Assembly (NCBI GenBank): GCA_036897095.1
Contig: JAYMSP010003188.1
Span: 1-20,720, forward strand
DNA: 20,720 nt
Direction of reading: 5' to 3'
Origin: Plantago elongata
Taxonomy: Eukaryota; Streptophyta; Magnoliopsida; Lamiales; Plantaginaceae
Part shown: piece by piece, positions 1 through 9,889 of the stretch
Layout of the letters: every line of letters starts with the position of its first letter
Numbering within the stretch: the stretch's first letter is position 1
Program-made: the position numbers and the translations under genes
The notes under the pieces: generated by a model
What the model was told of the DNA's origin: nothing
What the model saw: only the letters and a program-made list of their open reading frames with translations
Database searches by the model: none

Positions 1-1545
1 CTATTTGTGTACCCTTCCCCCCCCCCCCCCCCCCCCTTAAAGATGAATGTGAATGTTATGAACATTCAGCTTGGCTTTGAAATACCCAAACAATTGAGGA
101 CCCAATGATTTTGAAATATATCTGCAATATTATGTTCTGAAGGTATTTGCACAGGTTGAATAACCTTCCCTTTCAACTTCTCCCTGATGAAATGACAATC
201 AACATCTATATGCTTTGTCTTATCATGAAAGACAAGATTGTGAGCTAAGCAATATGTAGATTTGGAGGCAGTGTAGAGGATAGCAGGGTTGGAATGATGA
301 ATATGCAAATCCTTTAGAAGGTACAATAACCACTGCAGTTCACAAGTGGTGTATGCTATGGCTCTATACTCAATTTTTGCAGATGATTTGCTCAATGTAG
401 GCTATTTCTTTGATCTCCATGAGATCAAAGAATCTCCCAAGAAAATTCAATACCCTGTAATACTTCTCCTTGTACGTAGACATCTGGCCCAATCACTGTC
501 AGTAAAACCTTTTAGTGTAAGGTCTGATGAAGTTGATAACAATATGCCTTGGTCTGGTGTAGATTTGAGATATCTCAGCAATCTATATGCTGCAGCCAGA
601 TGGCCTTCAGTTGGTTTAGACATATGTTGAGTCAAAGTCTGTAGACTTAAGAAATATCTGGTCTTGTGATTGTTAGATACAACAATCTCCCAATCAATCT
701 TCTGTAATGTGATGGATCTTCTAGTAACTTGTCACTCTCCTTAAAACCTTGCTGAAAATCCATAGGAGTAGATGTTGGCCTGCAACCAATATAACCAGTG
801 TCAGCTAAAATATTTAAACAATATTTTCTTTTACACAAGGTAATGTCGTTTGTGTTTCTTGCAACTTCAATCCCAATCATATATTTCATATTGCCAAGAT
901 CTTTAATAGTGAAAGCTGCATGAAGATGATCCTTCACTGCTTGAATTTCCTGCAAGCTATCTCCAGCTAATAGTATATCATCTACATAACAAGCAAGAGC
1001 AGTGAAATTATTATCAGTCTTTTTAACAAAGAGTGAAGAATGAGAAACACATTGAACATAACCAAAAGCAATTAAACTCTCAGTGAGTTTAATAAACAAT
1101 TGTCTACTGGCTTGTTATACAAACTTTTATTTAGTTTGCAAACTCTGCCATCATCGATCACAGTATTCTGATGGTGGTGTCATGTAAACTTCTTCATCCA
1201 AATCACCATCACCATGAAGAAAAGTTGTATTGACATCAAGTTGATGCAAATGCCATGATTTAACAGCTGCAATAGACAATAACACTCTCACAGTAGTTAA
1301 TTTAGTAAATGGACTAAATGTATCAAAACAATCCAAACCAGGTTGTTGAGTGTAGCCTTTAGCTACAATCCTAGCTTTATATCTCTCTATAGATCCATCT
1401 GACTTGTATTTGATCCTTTAAACCCACTTGCAACCAAAAAGTTTTATTCTCTGGTAAATAAACAAGACTCCAGGTTTTAGTCTATTCAAGAGCTTGTAAT
1501 TCTCTCTTCATTGCTTCTTGTCATTCAGGGATAGGAGATGTTTAT
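1..1545 (-). mobile_element. Ty1/copia retrotransposon remnant (RT-RNase H part), broken
   Basis: This is the 3' half of a Ty1/copia pol region read on the minus strand. From right to left one can read the start of the reverse transcriptase (about 1530-1150, including the [13 protein letters not shown]-like block), its catalytic YVDDILLAG block near 988-962, the LGNMKYMIGIEVAR block, and RNase H (about 635-66, with [13 protein letters not shown] and DKTKHIDVDCHFIREK). A G-rich polypurine tract follows at 17-36, so the 3' LTR should lie just beyond the left edge. Gag, protease, integrase and a matching 5' LTR are not seen. The coding region carries about five breaks and is a fossil. Its sequence is close to the copia element at 6581-11620, so both belong to one family, in opposite orientation. 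Copia membership is secure; lineage within copia is not assigned. Confidence 0.93.
17..36 (-). repeat. C20 homopolymer at the polypurine tract of the copia remnant
   Basis: Twenty consecutive C on the plus strand read as G20 on the minus strand, just after the CATCTTTAAG that ends the copia internal region. The same place in the sister element at 11398-11409 is CTTGTAGGGGG, so this is an expanded polypurine tract (the plus-strand primer site of LTR elements). The exact length is prone to sequencing and assembly error. Confidence 0.8.
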
Positions 1546-1885
1546 ATAACCGACATAGAAGAGTTGAAGTAACTCTACTATGCTTTGAATTTACAGAGAA
1601 ACTATATAAAATCGCAAGTAAGTGAGAATGAGGGAAGCAACTAGTTTAAATAGGTGTTCTAACTGATCTAACACGTGAGGTACAACCCTTCAAGCACGTG
1701 GTACATGTCGTGTTATAGCTAAAATAAAAACGTAATGAATAAAAGTGTCACTATGTCTCTTTTCCTTTGCCAGCTCATTTAATGAATGTTGTATGCATAT
1801 TTTCTTCAATCTTCTGCATATTTCCTCCCATCTTGCTGCATATTTGATGATCCTTTAAACTTATGCTAATATGTTGTATTTTTAT
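1546..1885 (-). mobile_element. LTR-like promoter region, probably a copia LTR remnant
   Basis: Read on the minus strand this stretch resembles the U3/R part of a plant copia LTR. It has three TGCATATTT-type motifs (plus-strand 1794, 1815, 1837), two CACGTG boxes (1672-1677, 1695-1700), a TATTTAAA motif (1645-1652) and then a CT-rich run leading to the pol remnant. It does not resemble the LTRs at 6581 and 11410, so it is either an LTR from another family beside the remnant or part of a rearranged element. No terminal repeat partner or target duplication was found, so the ends are approximate. It could instead be a host promoter facing left. Confidence 0.4.
1672..1700 (-). promoter_or_regulatory. 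Paired G-boxes (CACGTG) in LTR-like region
   Basis: Two perfect CACGTG palindromes start 23 bp apart, each followed on the plus strand by a GTACA-like tail (CACGTGAGGTACA and CACGTGGTACA), so they look like an internal duplication. They lie 20-50 bp upstream, in the minus direction, of the TATTTAAA motif. In plants this core is bound by bZIP and bHLH factors. Function here is inferred only. Confidence 0.45.
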
Positions 1886-4110
1886 TTTTAATAATTCAGC
1901 TACAAAAACTTCTATTTAAACGTAGATGGTTCAATATAAAATTTACTAATGCACGTTCGAGTGATGAAAATAGCTAAAGTGAAGGTGTTGATCGTAAATG
2001 ACTGATAAGAGGATCGGAACATATATCGATTATTAGCTTATTTGGGTTTTATTAGTAGTTTTGATGATGTTGTTATTATAAAAGGGAGGAGCTGAGTTCG
2101 TGCAACGGCCTATTCTTCGTGCGCGTTGATCTTTTTCACGCGGGACAAATTAACAAAATTATATACAGCTAAGCTGGCTAACAACATTTAGAAAATGTCC
2201 AAAGTTACACACTTAGCTTTATATTATGTGTGACGTACGTACTGTGACTTGGTGTTGGTCTAACCATTGTTGACATATTATCGACTTATCCTGAATACTG
2301 AATTGAGTCTTATTTTTTGTTCCGTTACAAGAAAAATATATGTATATACTTGGTTTTAATATTTTTTTACATTACTAATAATTCTCTAGGACGAAACGTC
2401 ATTACTGACGTGATTCAAACACAATATATATTATATATACGCAATTCCATCTTTAAGGATTTGGACACTATTTGAAAATATATTAAGTGAAAGTTCACCA
2501 AACTGAGGAATAATGAGACGGATTAACTGTTAACGATTTTTTTTGTCATATTTACAAAATTAAGATCGAGAATCTTCCCATGGAGTATACAATTCCAAAA
2601 TGAAAAAAAGAAAAAAAGGAATTGTAATTATTAATTACGTGGGTTGGAGTCAAATTCCGAATTAATTAACAATATATTGATGATTTGTTTAACACAAATT
2701 TACATGTTCGATGAATTTACTTTGTAGTAATATACTATTACATAAATGTCTAATAAGTATGTAGCTGAAAGAGTAGATAAGCTTGTTCGGAAAGTTTATT
2801 ACAAAAATAAACTAGTTAATTTATTTTTATATTTAACAAAACAACTAATTTATCAATTGATTAATTTACAAAATATTTTATAAAATTTAACCAACTTATC
2901 AAATACCAACTACCTTATCATCTAATACAGTGATGTAAATTTACTACCTTATCATCTAATACAGTGATTTAAATTTCCAAAAGATTCGATGCCATACGGA
3001 TCAACATCCCGCATATAACCACAACCTTGACATTGATCCTTAAAAATTCACACAGACTTTGAAGCATTTTAAACTTCTTCATCTGAAACTTCCAAGTGAA
3101 TTAAACAAGTGACTATTCTTATGAGTACTAATTGTGCTCTTTATTAAACAAGTGGCGCTTAATTCTTCGTTCTTTCTTTCTTTTCCTTAAACAGCAGGAA
3201 ACAAGTGAATGGTAGCATGATTAAGGATTGTTGAGGAAGTCACTAGCTCATATATTAATTGCCTGAGTTAAACACGTTAATGACTGGATTTGGTCAGAAT
3301 TCGGAGAAGGTTATTACTAATTATTAGCATAATAGGTTTAGACATGATTTAATTTTATATACAAGGTCAAATGACCAATGGACCTTCTTAACAATTTCTA
3401 CCAAACCGCAGCCTATGGTAGCTTTTCTTTCAGACCTTCCCTTCGTGGCTTCGTATTTCATACATAACCATTAATACATAATTTAAATTAAAAATTAAAA
3501 TAAATAATTATTATAAAAGTTGCTGATATATAGGGTACTTGTTTTGACCGTGAATGCATATCATTTCTTTATTTCAATTCAGTTTAGTTGTGAATTTCAT
3601 ATAAAAATATTATATAAAAATTTAATTCGAATTCGGATAATTACATTAGATATATATACTTATACTTCAAACCGTTCAATATCAAATCATTATTTTACAA
3701 AACATGCATGATGCATCCATTATTTAGGGAGACAAAGTACTAGTTATCATGAAGCTTTTGATCACACAGAAAATGCATTCACATGGATTTCAAATCTATA
3801 CTAGTAGGGTTGGGACTTGGGTGCGGCTATGAGATATTTTTAGATGGATGAATCGGGTTGAGTATGTCCGTTCTCACCTGAACTCTAATAATTAAGACTT
3901 TAGTCGTTTAAATGAATGCTTTATGTGTTTAATTTTGCTTATTGAACTTCTTGTGTTGAAAGTATATATATTGTGTACTTTTTGTAACCATAATTTTATT
4001 TCAAAAGTAATAGGAGATGGTAGAATATAACCAGGGGTAAATGTGAAAATACGAAAAGAATTAGAAAAATCGAATGAAATACAAAATTTGATTTAGATGT
4101 CACTTCAAAG
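1886..4110. other. AT-rich spacer, no gene seen
   Basis: About 2.2 kb of AT-rich DNA with no open reading frame that looks coding; the 63-residue frame at 3520-3711 has low-complexity, AT-driven composition and no recognisable motif. The stretch 2777-2976 is especially AT-rich, with a near-palindrome around 2855-2875 and phrases such as CCAACTTATCAAATACCAAC that recall short DNA transposons, but no terminal repeat pair could be fixed. It also holds the tandem duplication at 2909-2976. Confidence 0.6.
2909..2976. repeat. 34-bp tandem duplication (2 copies)
   Basis: The 34-bp unit beginning ACTACCTTATCATC and ending AAATTT occurs twice head to tail (2909-2942, 2943-2976) with a single G/T difference. 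Near identity in otherwise decayed DNA implies a recent duplication, for example by replication slippage. Confidence 0.9.
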
Positions 4111-4153
4111 TTGGGGCAAAGTGACTTCCTACCACGCCCTATCTTTGCCCCAA
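4111..4153. repeat. Short perfect hairpin, 11-bp stem
   Basis: TTGGGGCAAAG (4111-4121) and its exact reverse complement CTTTGCCCCAA (4143-4153) flank a 21-nt loop. The stem is GC-richer than the surroundings. No gene ends just before it, so a transcript-processing role cannot be argued; it may be the end of an unrecognised short repeat. Confidence 0.6.
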
Positions 4154-4186
4154 ATTATAATTCCATGCATTTAAATTGGGGTAGAC

Positions 4187-4575
4187 TTTTTTTTTTTGAG
4201 ATCAAACTTCTATTAATCAAGAAAAGTGGGTTACATCAGGATTCTCAAACGGCAGAACCGTAGAGCCAAAGCTATCCGGACCCATCCACGTAGCTAAACA
4301 ATGAGCTAAGTTATTTGAACAACGTTTAACTAAAACAAAAGAACAAGACTGAAGATGATGAGATAATAACTTGAGACTGATTGCTATAGAATTTGACTGG
4401 TTTTTTTTAATTGATATTGATTTTTTTTATAAAATGTTCGATTTAAATGGAGAGATGACCACTTCAGCGGTATAATACACAGGGCCTTGGTTTCTTGAAT
4501 GATAGTGCCAATCGAACAAAGGGAGGCTCCAGGGTCTAGCAATTCTTGAACTCACCAATCACCTTCAAAAATTGA
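4187..4575 (-). mobile_element. L1-type LINE, 5'-truncated 3' end with RNase H tail
   Basis: The minus strand encodes the C-terminal end of a plant LINE ORF2 with an RNase H (RVT_3-type) domain. The frame ending at the stop 4217-4219 reads SLKLLSHHLQSCSFVLVKR, then SNNLAHCLATW, the usual closing pattern with the conserved N-x-x-A-H of this domain, followed by a short aromatic/acidic tail (residue run PFENPDVTHFS). A 3' UTR of about 20 bp then leads to an A tail (T11 on the plus strand, 4187-4197). A piece of the domain's start (DPGASLCSIGTIIQETKA) is seen further right, about 4470-4535, in a different frame with one or two in-frame stops; the middle of the domain is missing and replaced by a T/A-rich stretch. 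The element is 5'-truncated and decayed. No target duplication could be fixed. Confidence 0.72.
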
Positions 4576-5917
4576 GTGTAACAGTGATAGAAGTATAAGT
4601 AGATCATAACTCCTTAATATTAGTAGTTAAAAGTATTATTGAATTAGAATTTTTTATTATATAGACTAAAAGAAATGATATGAACCACACAAATAATGCT
4701 AAATCATTAATAATCTAAGCATATAATTTAAATGGCATATACATTAAGTACGTAATTAATTTGTTTTATTGGATAGGTTGAAGCATTTTACTTGTAGTTA
4801 GTTTATCATGTAAAAATTGCAATTTCTTGCTTTCTACATTGACTTTGACACCTTTTTAATTTTTTTCTAGGTCTACTTATATGACTTTGAAATCTCCCAC
4901 CCGCATAATCTTTCTTAAGTGCCCTAATTGTTATCAAAGAATTCCGCTCATTGGTTTTCGACTTCCAAGTGAAAAAAAGAAATGACTTGTACACCATGAA
5001 TGGGAGAGCATTTGATACACTAAACTTAGCCTTTTAATCTATTATTATACGTGCATTATACTTGCCAAATTCATATGGATGATCAGGAGGGACATGTATC
5101 CACTATATCCAGACGTAAAATGTGAATTAGATGAAAAAAAGGCACAGCAATTTCGAGCCTCATGCACCTATGAGGTACACTGTCAACTGTCAAGTATATA
5201 ACTTTATACCTTTTCGACGGCGACGAATTCAAAAGTTTATTTTATCAGATATTTTAATTTATAATTTTTACAATTAAAATATAATTATTATATAGTAGTA
5301 TGTTATACAACGGAAATATATACTTGTCATTTGCTCATTGATATCGTAATAATAATTATATCTAAAGAAATTAAAAGAAAAAGTTAGGAAGATGGGTGTC
5401 AAACGCATACAGAAGGAAACTATGAATATACTCATTCGCTTAAGTACAAACAAACTTTGATCAATTTGTGGATAGGTAATATATACAAGGCTCTATTCTC
5501 TGTAGATGTAAACTCATTGAGTTTAACCAATTCAGTTTAATTCAGATTCATTTAGTAATTTTTAATTTAGTTCAACTCTATTTAATTATATTTTATATTA
5601 TATGTAGTTTAGTTCAAATAATTACAGTCCAAAGGAACATATAGCATATACTCTCTTTTTCTTTTTTTTACTTTGTACTACTAATTCGGGTTGGGTAGAA
5701 CTTAAGCTGGGTTGAATGCCGACCCACCTAACTTGAGTGAGTACTTCCAGATGAGGCCCTATGAGGGTATAATTCAATTGCGAACCTTCTTGACCGAATA
5801 AGACATGAATCATGTCTTCTCTAATTAACTGTATGTGCATGACAATATTAGATATTTTGATATGATGGATAATTCACCAATCAATTCAATTTTTGTCAAT
5901 AAAGCAAATTTGTGCAG
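4576..5917. other. AT-rich spacer with SINE-like stretch
   Basis: No convincing gene. The minus-strand 63-residue frame at 4806-4997 and the 72-residue frame at 5622-5840 show no known motif. The GC-richer part, about 5650-5830, ends on the minus strand in an A-rich tail (AAAGTAAAAAAAAG) and contains GGTTCGCAATTG, which resembles a pol III box B, so it might be a SINE relic. At 5801-5817 there is a 17-nt odd palindrome, AGACATGA-A-TCATGTCT. The run 5525-5620 has phrases like TTCAGTTTAATTCAG that weakly recall the Tourist-like MITE family seen later in the window. Confidence 0.45.
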
Positions 5918-6285
5918 TGATTAGGATAAGTTGGTTCATGGATATTGTTCAAATGATTGTACAACAAGGAGTAGGTAAGAGGGGCCAAGATCGAATTATC
6001 TCTCACAGCGGACCTCATTTTTCAAAGTCAAGCAGCTTATTCTTAGCGAGTTTTCATTTGTTATATTTTAGTTTTATAATTAAATAAATAAGTATATTCA
6101 TTTCATCATATTTATATATATTTCTAATTAGTCAACTTTTGTGTGATGAAGTTGAATCAATCAATTATGAGATCACTCAGTTACAAATTCAGAGAAAAGT
6201 TCAGGAGAATGAATTGAATCATCGCCTCCCAACATTTAGGTGGATGTCTTCTCTGGTGCATGAAATGAAGAACATTGATGAATAA
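5918..6285 (+). pseudogene. Possible two-exon gene remnant, unknown function
   Basis: Two short exon-like pieces with splice signals are seen. The first (5918-5974) follows a good acceptor, TTTGTGCAG, and ends at a strong donor, TAG|GTAAGAG; it reads IRISWFMDIVQMIVQQGV. After a T-rich 150-180 bp gap, a second open stretch runs to the stop TAA at 6283-6285. Starting at the acceptor-like AAG of 6149-6151 it stays in phase with the first piece and reads ESINYEITQLQIQRKVQ, then an ENELNHRLP-type run, ending MKNIDE. The heptad-like spacing of I, L and V suggests a short coiled coil. I do not recognise the family; it could be the last exons of a decayed host gene or the C-terminus of a DNA-transposon protein. 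No start codon or upstream exon was found. The foldback element begins about 35 bp after the stop. Confidence 0.3.
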
Positions 6286-6580
6286 TTCACACCATAAATT
6301 GAATTAACCAGCACAATTACTTGGAATCCGTTTAAACTGGCTGGAAAGGTAGCTGCTAGTTAGTCAGTCAGCTTTTTATTCCAACAAACTAAGGTTATAT
6401 TTATCATTATCTTTTTAATTAGCTTTTCAGCTCTATGAATTTTTCTTATAAAAAAAACTCGTTACGTGAATGCGCAGCTTTTTAAACAAGATAGCTAAAA
6501 GATTAATTGATTTGAGAAGCTAATTAAGTTAACTTATTGAAAAAAAAGCTACATGACCAGTTAATATCTAGCTCTCCAGC

Positions 6581-6787
6581 TCTCAAGAGTAATACTAACT
6601 AACTGAAAGGAGTATTTTACAAATGGTACATTAGTTGACAGTTATAATTAATTAGTGGTTATGGTAGTTATAGTCTCTATTTATATTCATCTTTTCTTCT
6701 TCCGCAATCATAAGCTTTTCATTATTCATCTTTGTATCTTCAATTCTCTCAATCAATTATTATTTTCTCACTTACAATTTCCTAATA
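6581..6787 (+). repeat. 5' LTR of the central copia element
   Basis: This is the direct-repeat partner of 11410-11619. It begins TCTCAAGAGTAATACTA and ends at CCTAATA, directly before the primer-binding site. At about 207 bp it is short for an LTR. A TATA-like CTATTTATATTC lies near 6677-6688 in a context kept in the other copy, followed by a pyrimidine-rich run; transcription would start shortly after it. It begins inside the foldback element. Confidence 0.88.
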
Positions 6788-6796
6788 TGGTACCAG
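6788..6796 (+). other. Primer-binding site, initiator Met tRNA type
   Basis: TGGTACCAG directly after the 5' LTR resembles the complement of the 3' end of initiator methionine tRNA, the usual primer for plant copia elements. Its place next to the LTR end supports the boundary. Confidence 0.7.
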
Positions 6797-6957
6797 TAGA
6801 TTCCACCTGAAATTGCCAGATTTTTTTCCGATCGATCTTGTTGATCGTTTCCGTTCAATCGCATCTATGTTCTCCCTTCCTCGATCGATTACATCGATTC
6901 GATTAATTCCCCCATTGTTGCTTTCTGTAACCGTCTCTACGACGATGCTTCTCTCCA

Positions 6958-7752
6958 ATGGCAGCCATGGGAACTCCAGTCGCACCCCAACTTTCTGCAT
7001 CCATCCGATCACCCAGTTTGAACATCATTTTCGAAACCTTTGTTGGTGATAATTATGTTTATTGGTCACATTCTGTTCGAATGGCACTTAGTGTTAAGAG
7101 TAAATCAATCTTTATCAATGGCACTTTGTCTATACCTGATTCCTCTACGGATCCTTTACTCTATGATGCATACATTCGTGCGAATGATTTAGTATTAGGA
7201 TGGATCATGAATTCGATTGATAAATCGATCAAGAAAAGTCTCTTGTATTGTACTACTGCTCAAGAGGTTTGGAATGATATGAAAATGCACTATGCACGTT
7301 TTGATGGTCCGCGTGTTTTTCATCTTAAGCGCTCCCTGAGTTCTATGCGCAATGGTAATATGTCAGTCACTGAGTACTATAATCACTTCAAGTCCATTTG
7401 GTCCTACTATCCCTACTTGTATTTGTGGAGCTAAAGTCTTGGCTCAACTTCATGAATCTGACGTTGTTATGGAATTCTTAGTTGGTTTAGATGAGAGTTA
7501 TTCTCGTGTGCGGAGCCATTTACTCATGAGCGCACCAATTCCTCCATTGCCTCAAGTGTACTCTATCTTGTTGCAAGAAGAATCTCAGAGGAACCTATTC
7601 ATCAATTCAAATGATGCTCTAGCAATGACAGTCACTACTGGTCCACAAACTCCCCATTATGTCCCTACTCAGAGGTTCAGACTGGCTTCAAGGACAAGAA
7701 GAAGATGAAATGTACTCAGTGTGGTTACACTAACCATACTGCTGACAAATGT
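6958..7752 (+). pseudogene. copia Gag region (capsid and zinc knuckle), fossil
   Basis: The Gag-like reading begins at ATG 6958 (MAAMGTPVAP). It shows the blocks typical of plant copia capsid proteins: a GDNYVYWSHSVRMAL-type motif (about 7045-7090), the LGWIMNSID and EVWNDMKMHYARFDG motifs (about 7195-7305), and the later VMEFLVGLDESYSRVRSHLL block (about 7465-7530). A CCHC zinc knuckle, C-x2-C-x4-H-x4-C, lies at 7711-7752 and would bind element RNA during packaging. The region lies about 160 bp after the primer-binding site and is broken. Confidence 0.85.
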
Positions 7753-8059
7753 TTTCAGGTTATCGGCTACCCTCCAGGTTGGAAAGGCCCCAGAGGCCCA
7801 AGAAAGGCCACTTCTACCTCTACTTTTGTTGGTACTACCAATGCCAATTCATCTGTGCCAAGCAACACTCATCCTCTCTTCAATGCTGAGATGTTTGCTC
7901 AGTTTATGGAATTGGCCAACATCTTCTCCTCGCACTGACAGGTCCACTAAGATGATCCTCACTCACCACTCTGCTGCATCGGCTCAGGCTTCCATTAATT
8001 CCACTATAGGTCTTCCTAACTTTGATTCTCATTTTAGTTTAAATGTTATTAATGGAAAG

Positions 8060-8310
8060 CAGGGTTGATCTATGGATTATTGACTCTGGAGCTAGTGATC
8101 ACATGATATGTGATTTCACTCTTTTTAAACATACTCCTTCTCCAGTTTCATTATCCTTAAACCTCCCTAACAACAATATTACTCAGGCTACTCTAATTGG
8201 TGATGTACCGGTCACTAATACTATTACCTTTTTTAATGTACTTTATGTACCTGCCTTCACTTATAACCTGCTATCCATTTCTCATCTTGCTAAGCACTCT
8301 AACTGCTGAG
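8060..8310 (+). pseudogene. copia aspartic protease region, fossil
   Basis: The hallmark WIIDSGASDHM, with the catalytic D-S-G-A, lies near 8073-8105, followed by VTNTITFFNVLYVP and NLLSISHLAKH, which close the protease domain in plant copia elements. In the living family this enzyme cuts the Gag-Pol polyprotein. It sits between the Gag zinc knuckle and the integrase, as expected for copia. Confidence 0.87.
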
Positions 8311-8360
8311 TAATTTTTTATGTTGATTACTGTCTTTTACAGGACAAACACACTTCCAAA

Positions 8361-9360
8361 ATGATCACTACTGTTAAGGAGATAGGTGGTTTATACCCCC
8401 TCAGAATTACAGACCTCGCATCACTTTCACACTCAACTTCTGTAAATTCTACTTCAGTTGTAAATTCAAAATTTGTAGAGTCATCTACCAAATTTTCAAA
8501 TGTAAACCAGTCTTTACTTTGGCATACCAGACTTGGACATGCTTCACACAAGTGTTTATCTCACATTTTTGCACTTAAAGGATTTTGTAACAAAGTTGAT
8601 CCTTATGACATCTGTCTTCTTGCTAAGCAAAAGAAATTACAATTTCATGTCAGTTCTTCTTCAAGTGCTTCTCCCTTTGATCTTATTCACTGTTATGTAT
8701 GGGGTTCATATGGTACACCATCTTATCAAAATCACAAATTATTCCTTACCATAGTAGATGATTTTAGCAGATGTACCTGAATTTACCTACTCAAGCAAAA
8801 ATCTAAAGTTCCCCACTTTATTGAACATTTTTACAACATGATTTTAACACAATTTCAAAAGAAAATTAAATGTTTACGTTTTGACAATGGCACTGAATTT
8901 TGCATGCCCCATTTTTATCACAATACTGGTATTCTTCACCAAACATCTTGTGTGGAAACACCACAACAAAATGGCTTGGTTGAAAGAAAGCACCAACACA
9001 TTCTGCAAATAGCCAGGCATTAATTTTCTATCTAACTTACCTCTTTTTTTTTTAAGTGATTATATTTATGTGGTTGTTTACATCACGAATAGACTACCCA
9101 CACATGTTCTGCATAATAAAACACATTTCTATATGTTGTATAATGTTGACCCTGATTATTCCCATTTTAGAAGTTTTGGTTGTTTAGCATATGCAAGTAC
9201 ACTCATTGATCACAGGAAGAAGTTTGATCCACGGGCTTCACGGGCTTCAAAGTGTATTTTCATCGGCTATCCCATTGGCATCAAAGGTTACAAGCTATAT
9301 GACATGCAGACAAAGAAGGTTTTGATCTCCATAAATGTGGTATTTTATGAACATATTTTT
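8361..9360 (+). pseudogene. copia GAG-pre-integrase and integrase region, fossil
   Basis: The pre-integrase block LLWHTRLGHASH (about 8514-8550) is followed by integrase core motifs: LTIVDDFSR (about 8745-8775), FDNGTEF (about 8880-8900) and ETPQQNGLVERKHQ (about 8957-8998), which carry the usual acidic catalytic positions. The C-terminal part, with FRSFGCLAY and KCIFIGYPIGIKGYKLYD (about 9169-9303), is the GKGY-like module of copia integrases. A Ser/Thr/Pro-rich linker then runs to about 9880. The region is broken. Confidence 0.87.
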
Positions 9361-9889
9361 CCCTATTCTGACAATTCTCTGCACACTACCACTCCTTTCC
9401 CCACTTCTTCTATTCATCCCTATGCATTTAATTACCATACCACTCCTATCTCTGATCACATTGCACATGTTCCCCCTGAGCATACTGCTATTATTAGTCC
9501 TGCCCCTTTGCATGACACTAACCCCATTTCTCCTGCACCCACTACTCTTGTTCTCACTGCTGATACTGAGAATAATCCCATTTCATTCTCTGAAACTCAT
9601 GTTACTCAGGAAATTCATGAAGAGCATGTTATTATCCCTGACACTGGTCCCATTATTGAATCTGTCACTCAACATTCTGATGATATTGACACCAATGTTG
9701 GTAGATCTATAAGGGACATATCTACTCCTGCTTATTTACAAATTTATGAAGTAGATTTGCCTCCTTCTTTGACTCATGGTCATACCAGTAATACTTCTAG
9801 TTATGATGTTACTCACAAAGGAATTTCCTATCCTATTTCCCAGTTCTTGACTACTACTTGATTATCTCAACCTTATAAGGCTTTTGTTG

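Noticed and set aside
346-630. Plus-strand frame of 94 codons
   Set aside because: It is the antisense shadow of the minus-strand copia RNase H region.
4170-4460. ATTTAAATTGGGGTAGAC before the LINE A tail and ATTTAAATGGAGAGATGAC at 4441 as a target duplication
   Set aside because: The match is imperfect and LINE-like RNase H sequence seems to continue beyond 4441, so the second copy would lie inside the element.
5525-5625. A third, decayed copy of the Tourist-like MITE family
   Set aside because: Only TTCAGTTTAATTCAG-type phrases are shared; no terminal inverted repeats were found.
9335-9712. Leu/Ile-rich 125-codon frame resembling a membrane protein
   Set aside because: It is an alternative frame of the Ser/Thr/Pro-rich copia linker after the integrase; hydrophobicity follows from the codon shift.
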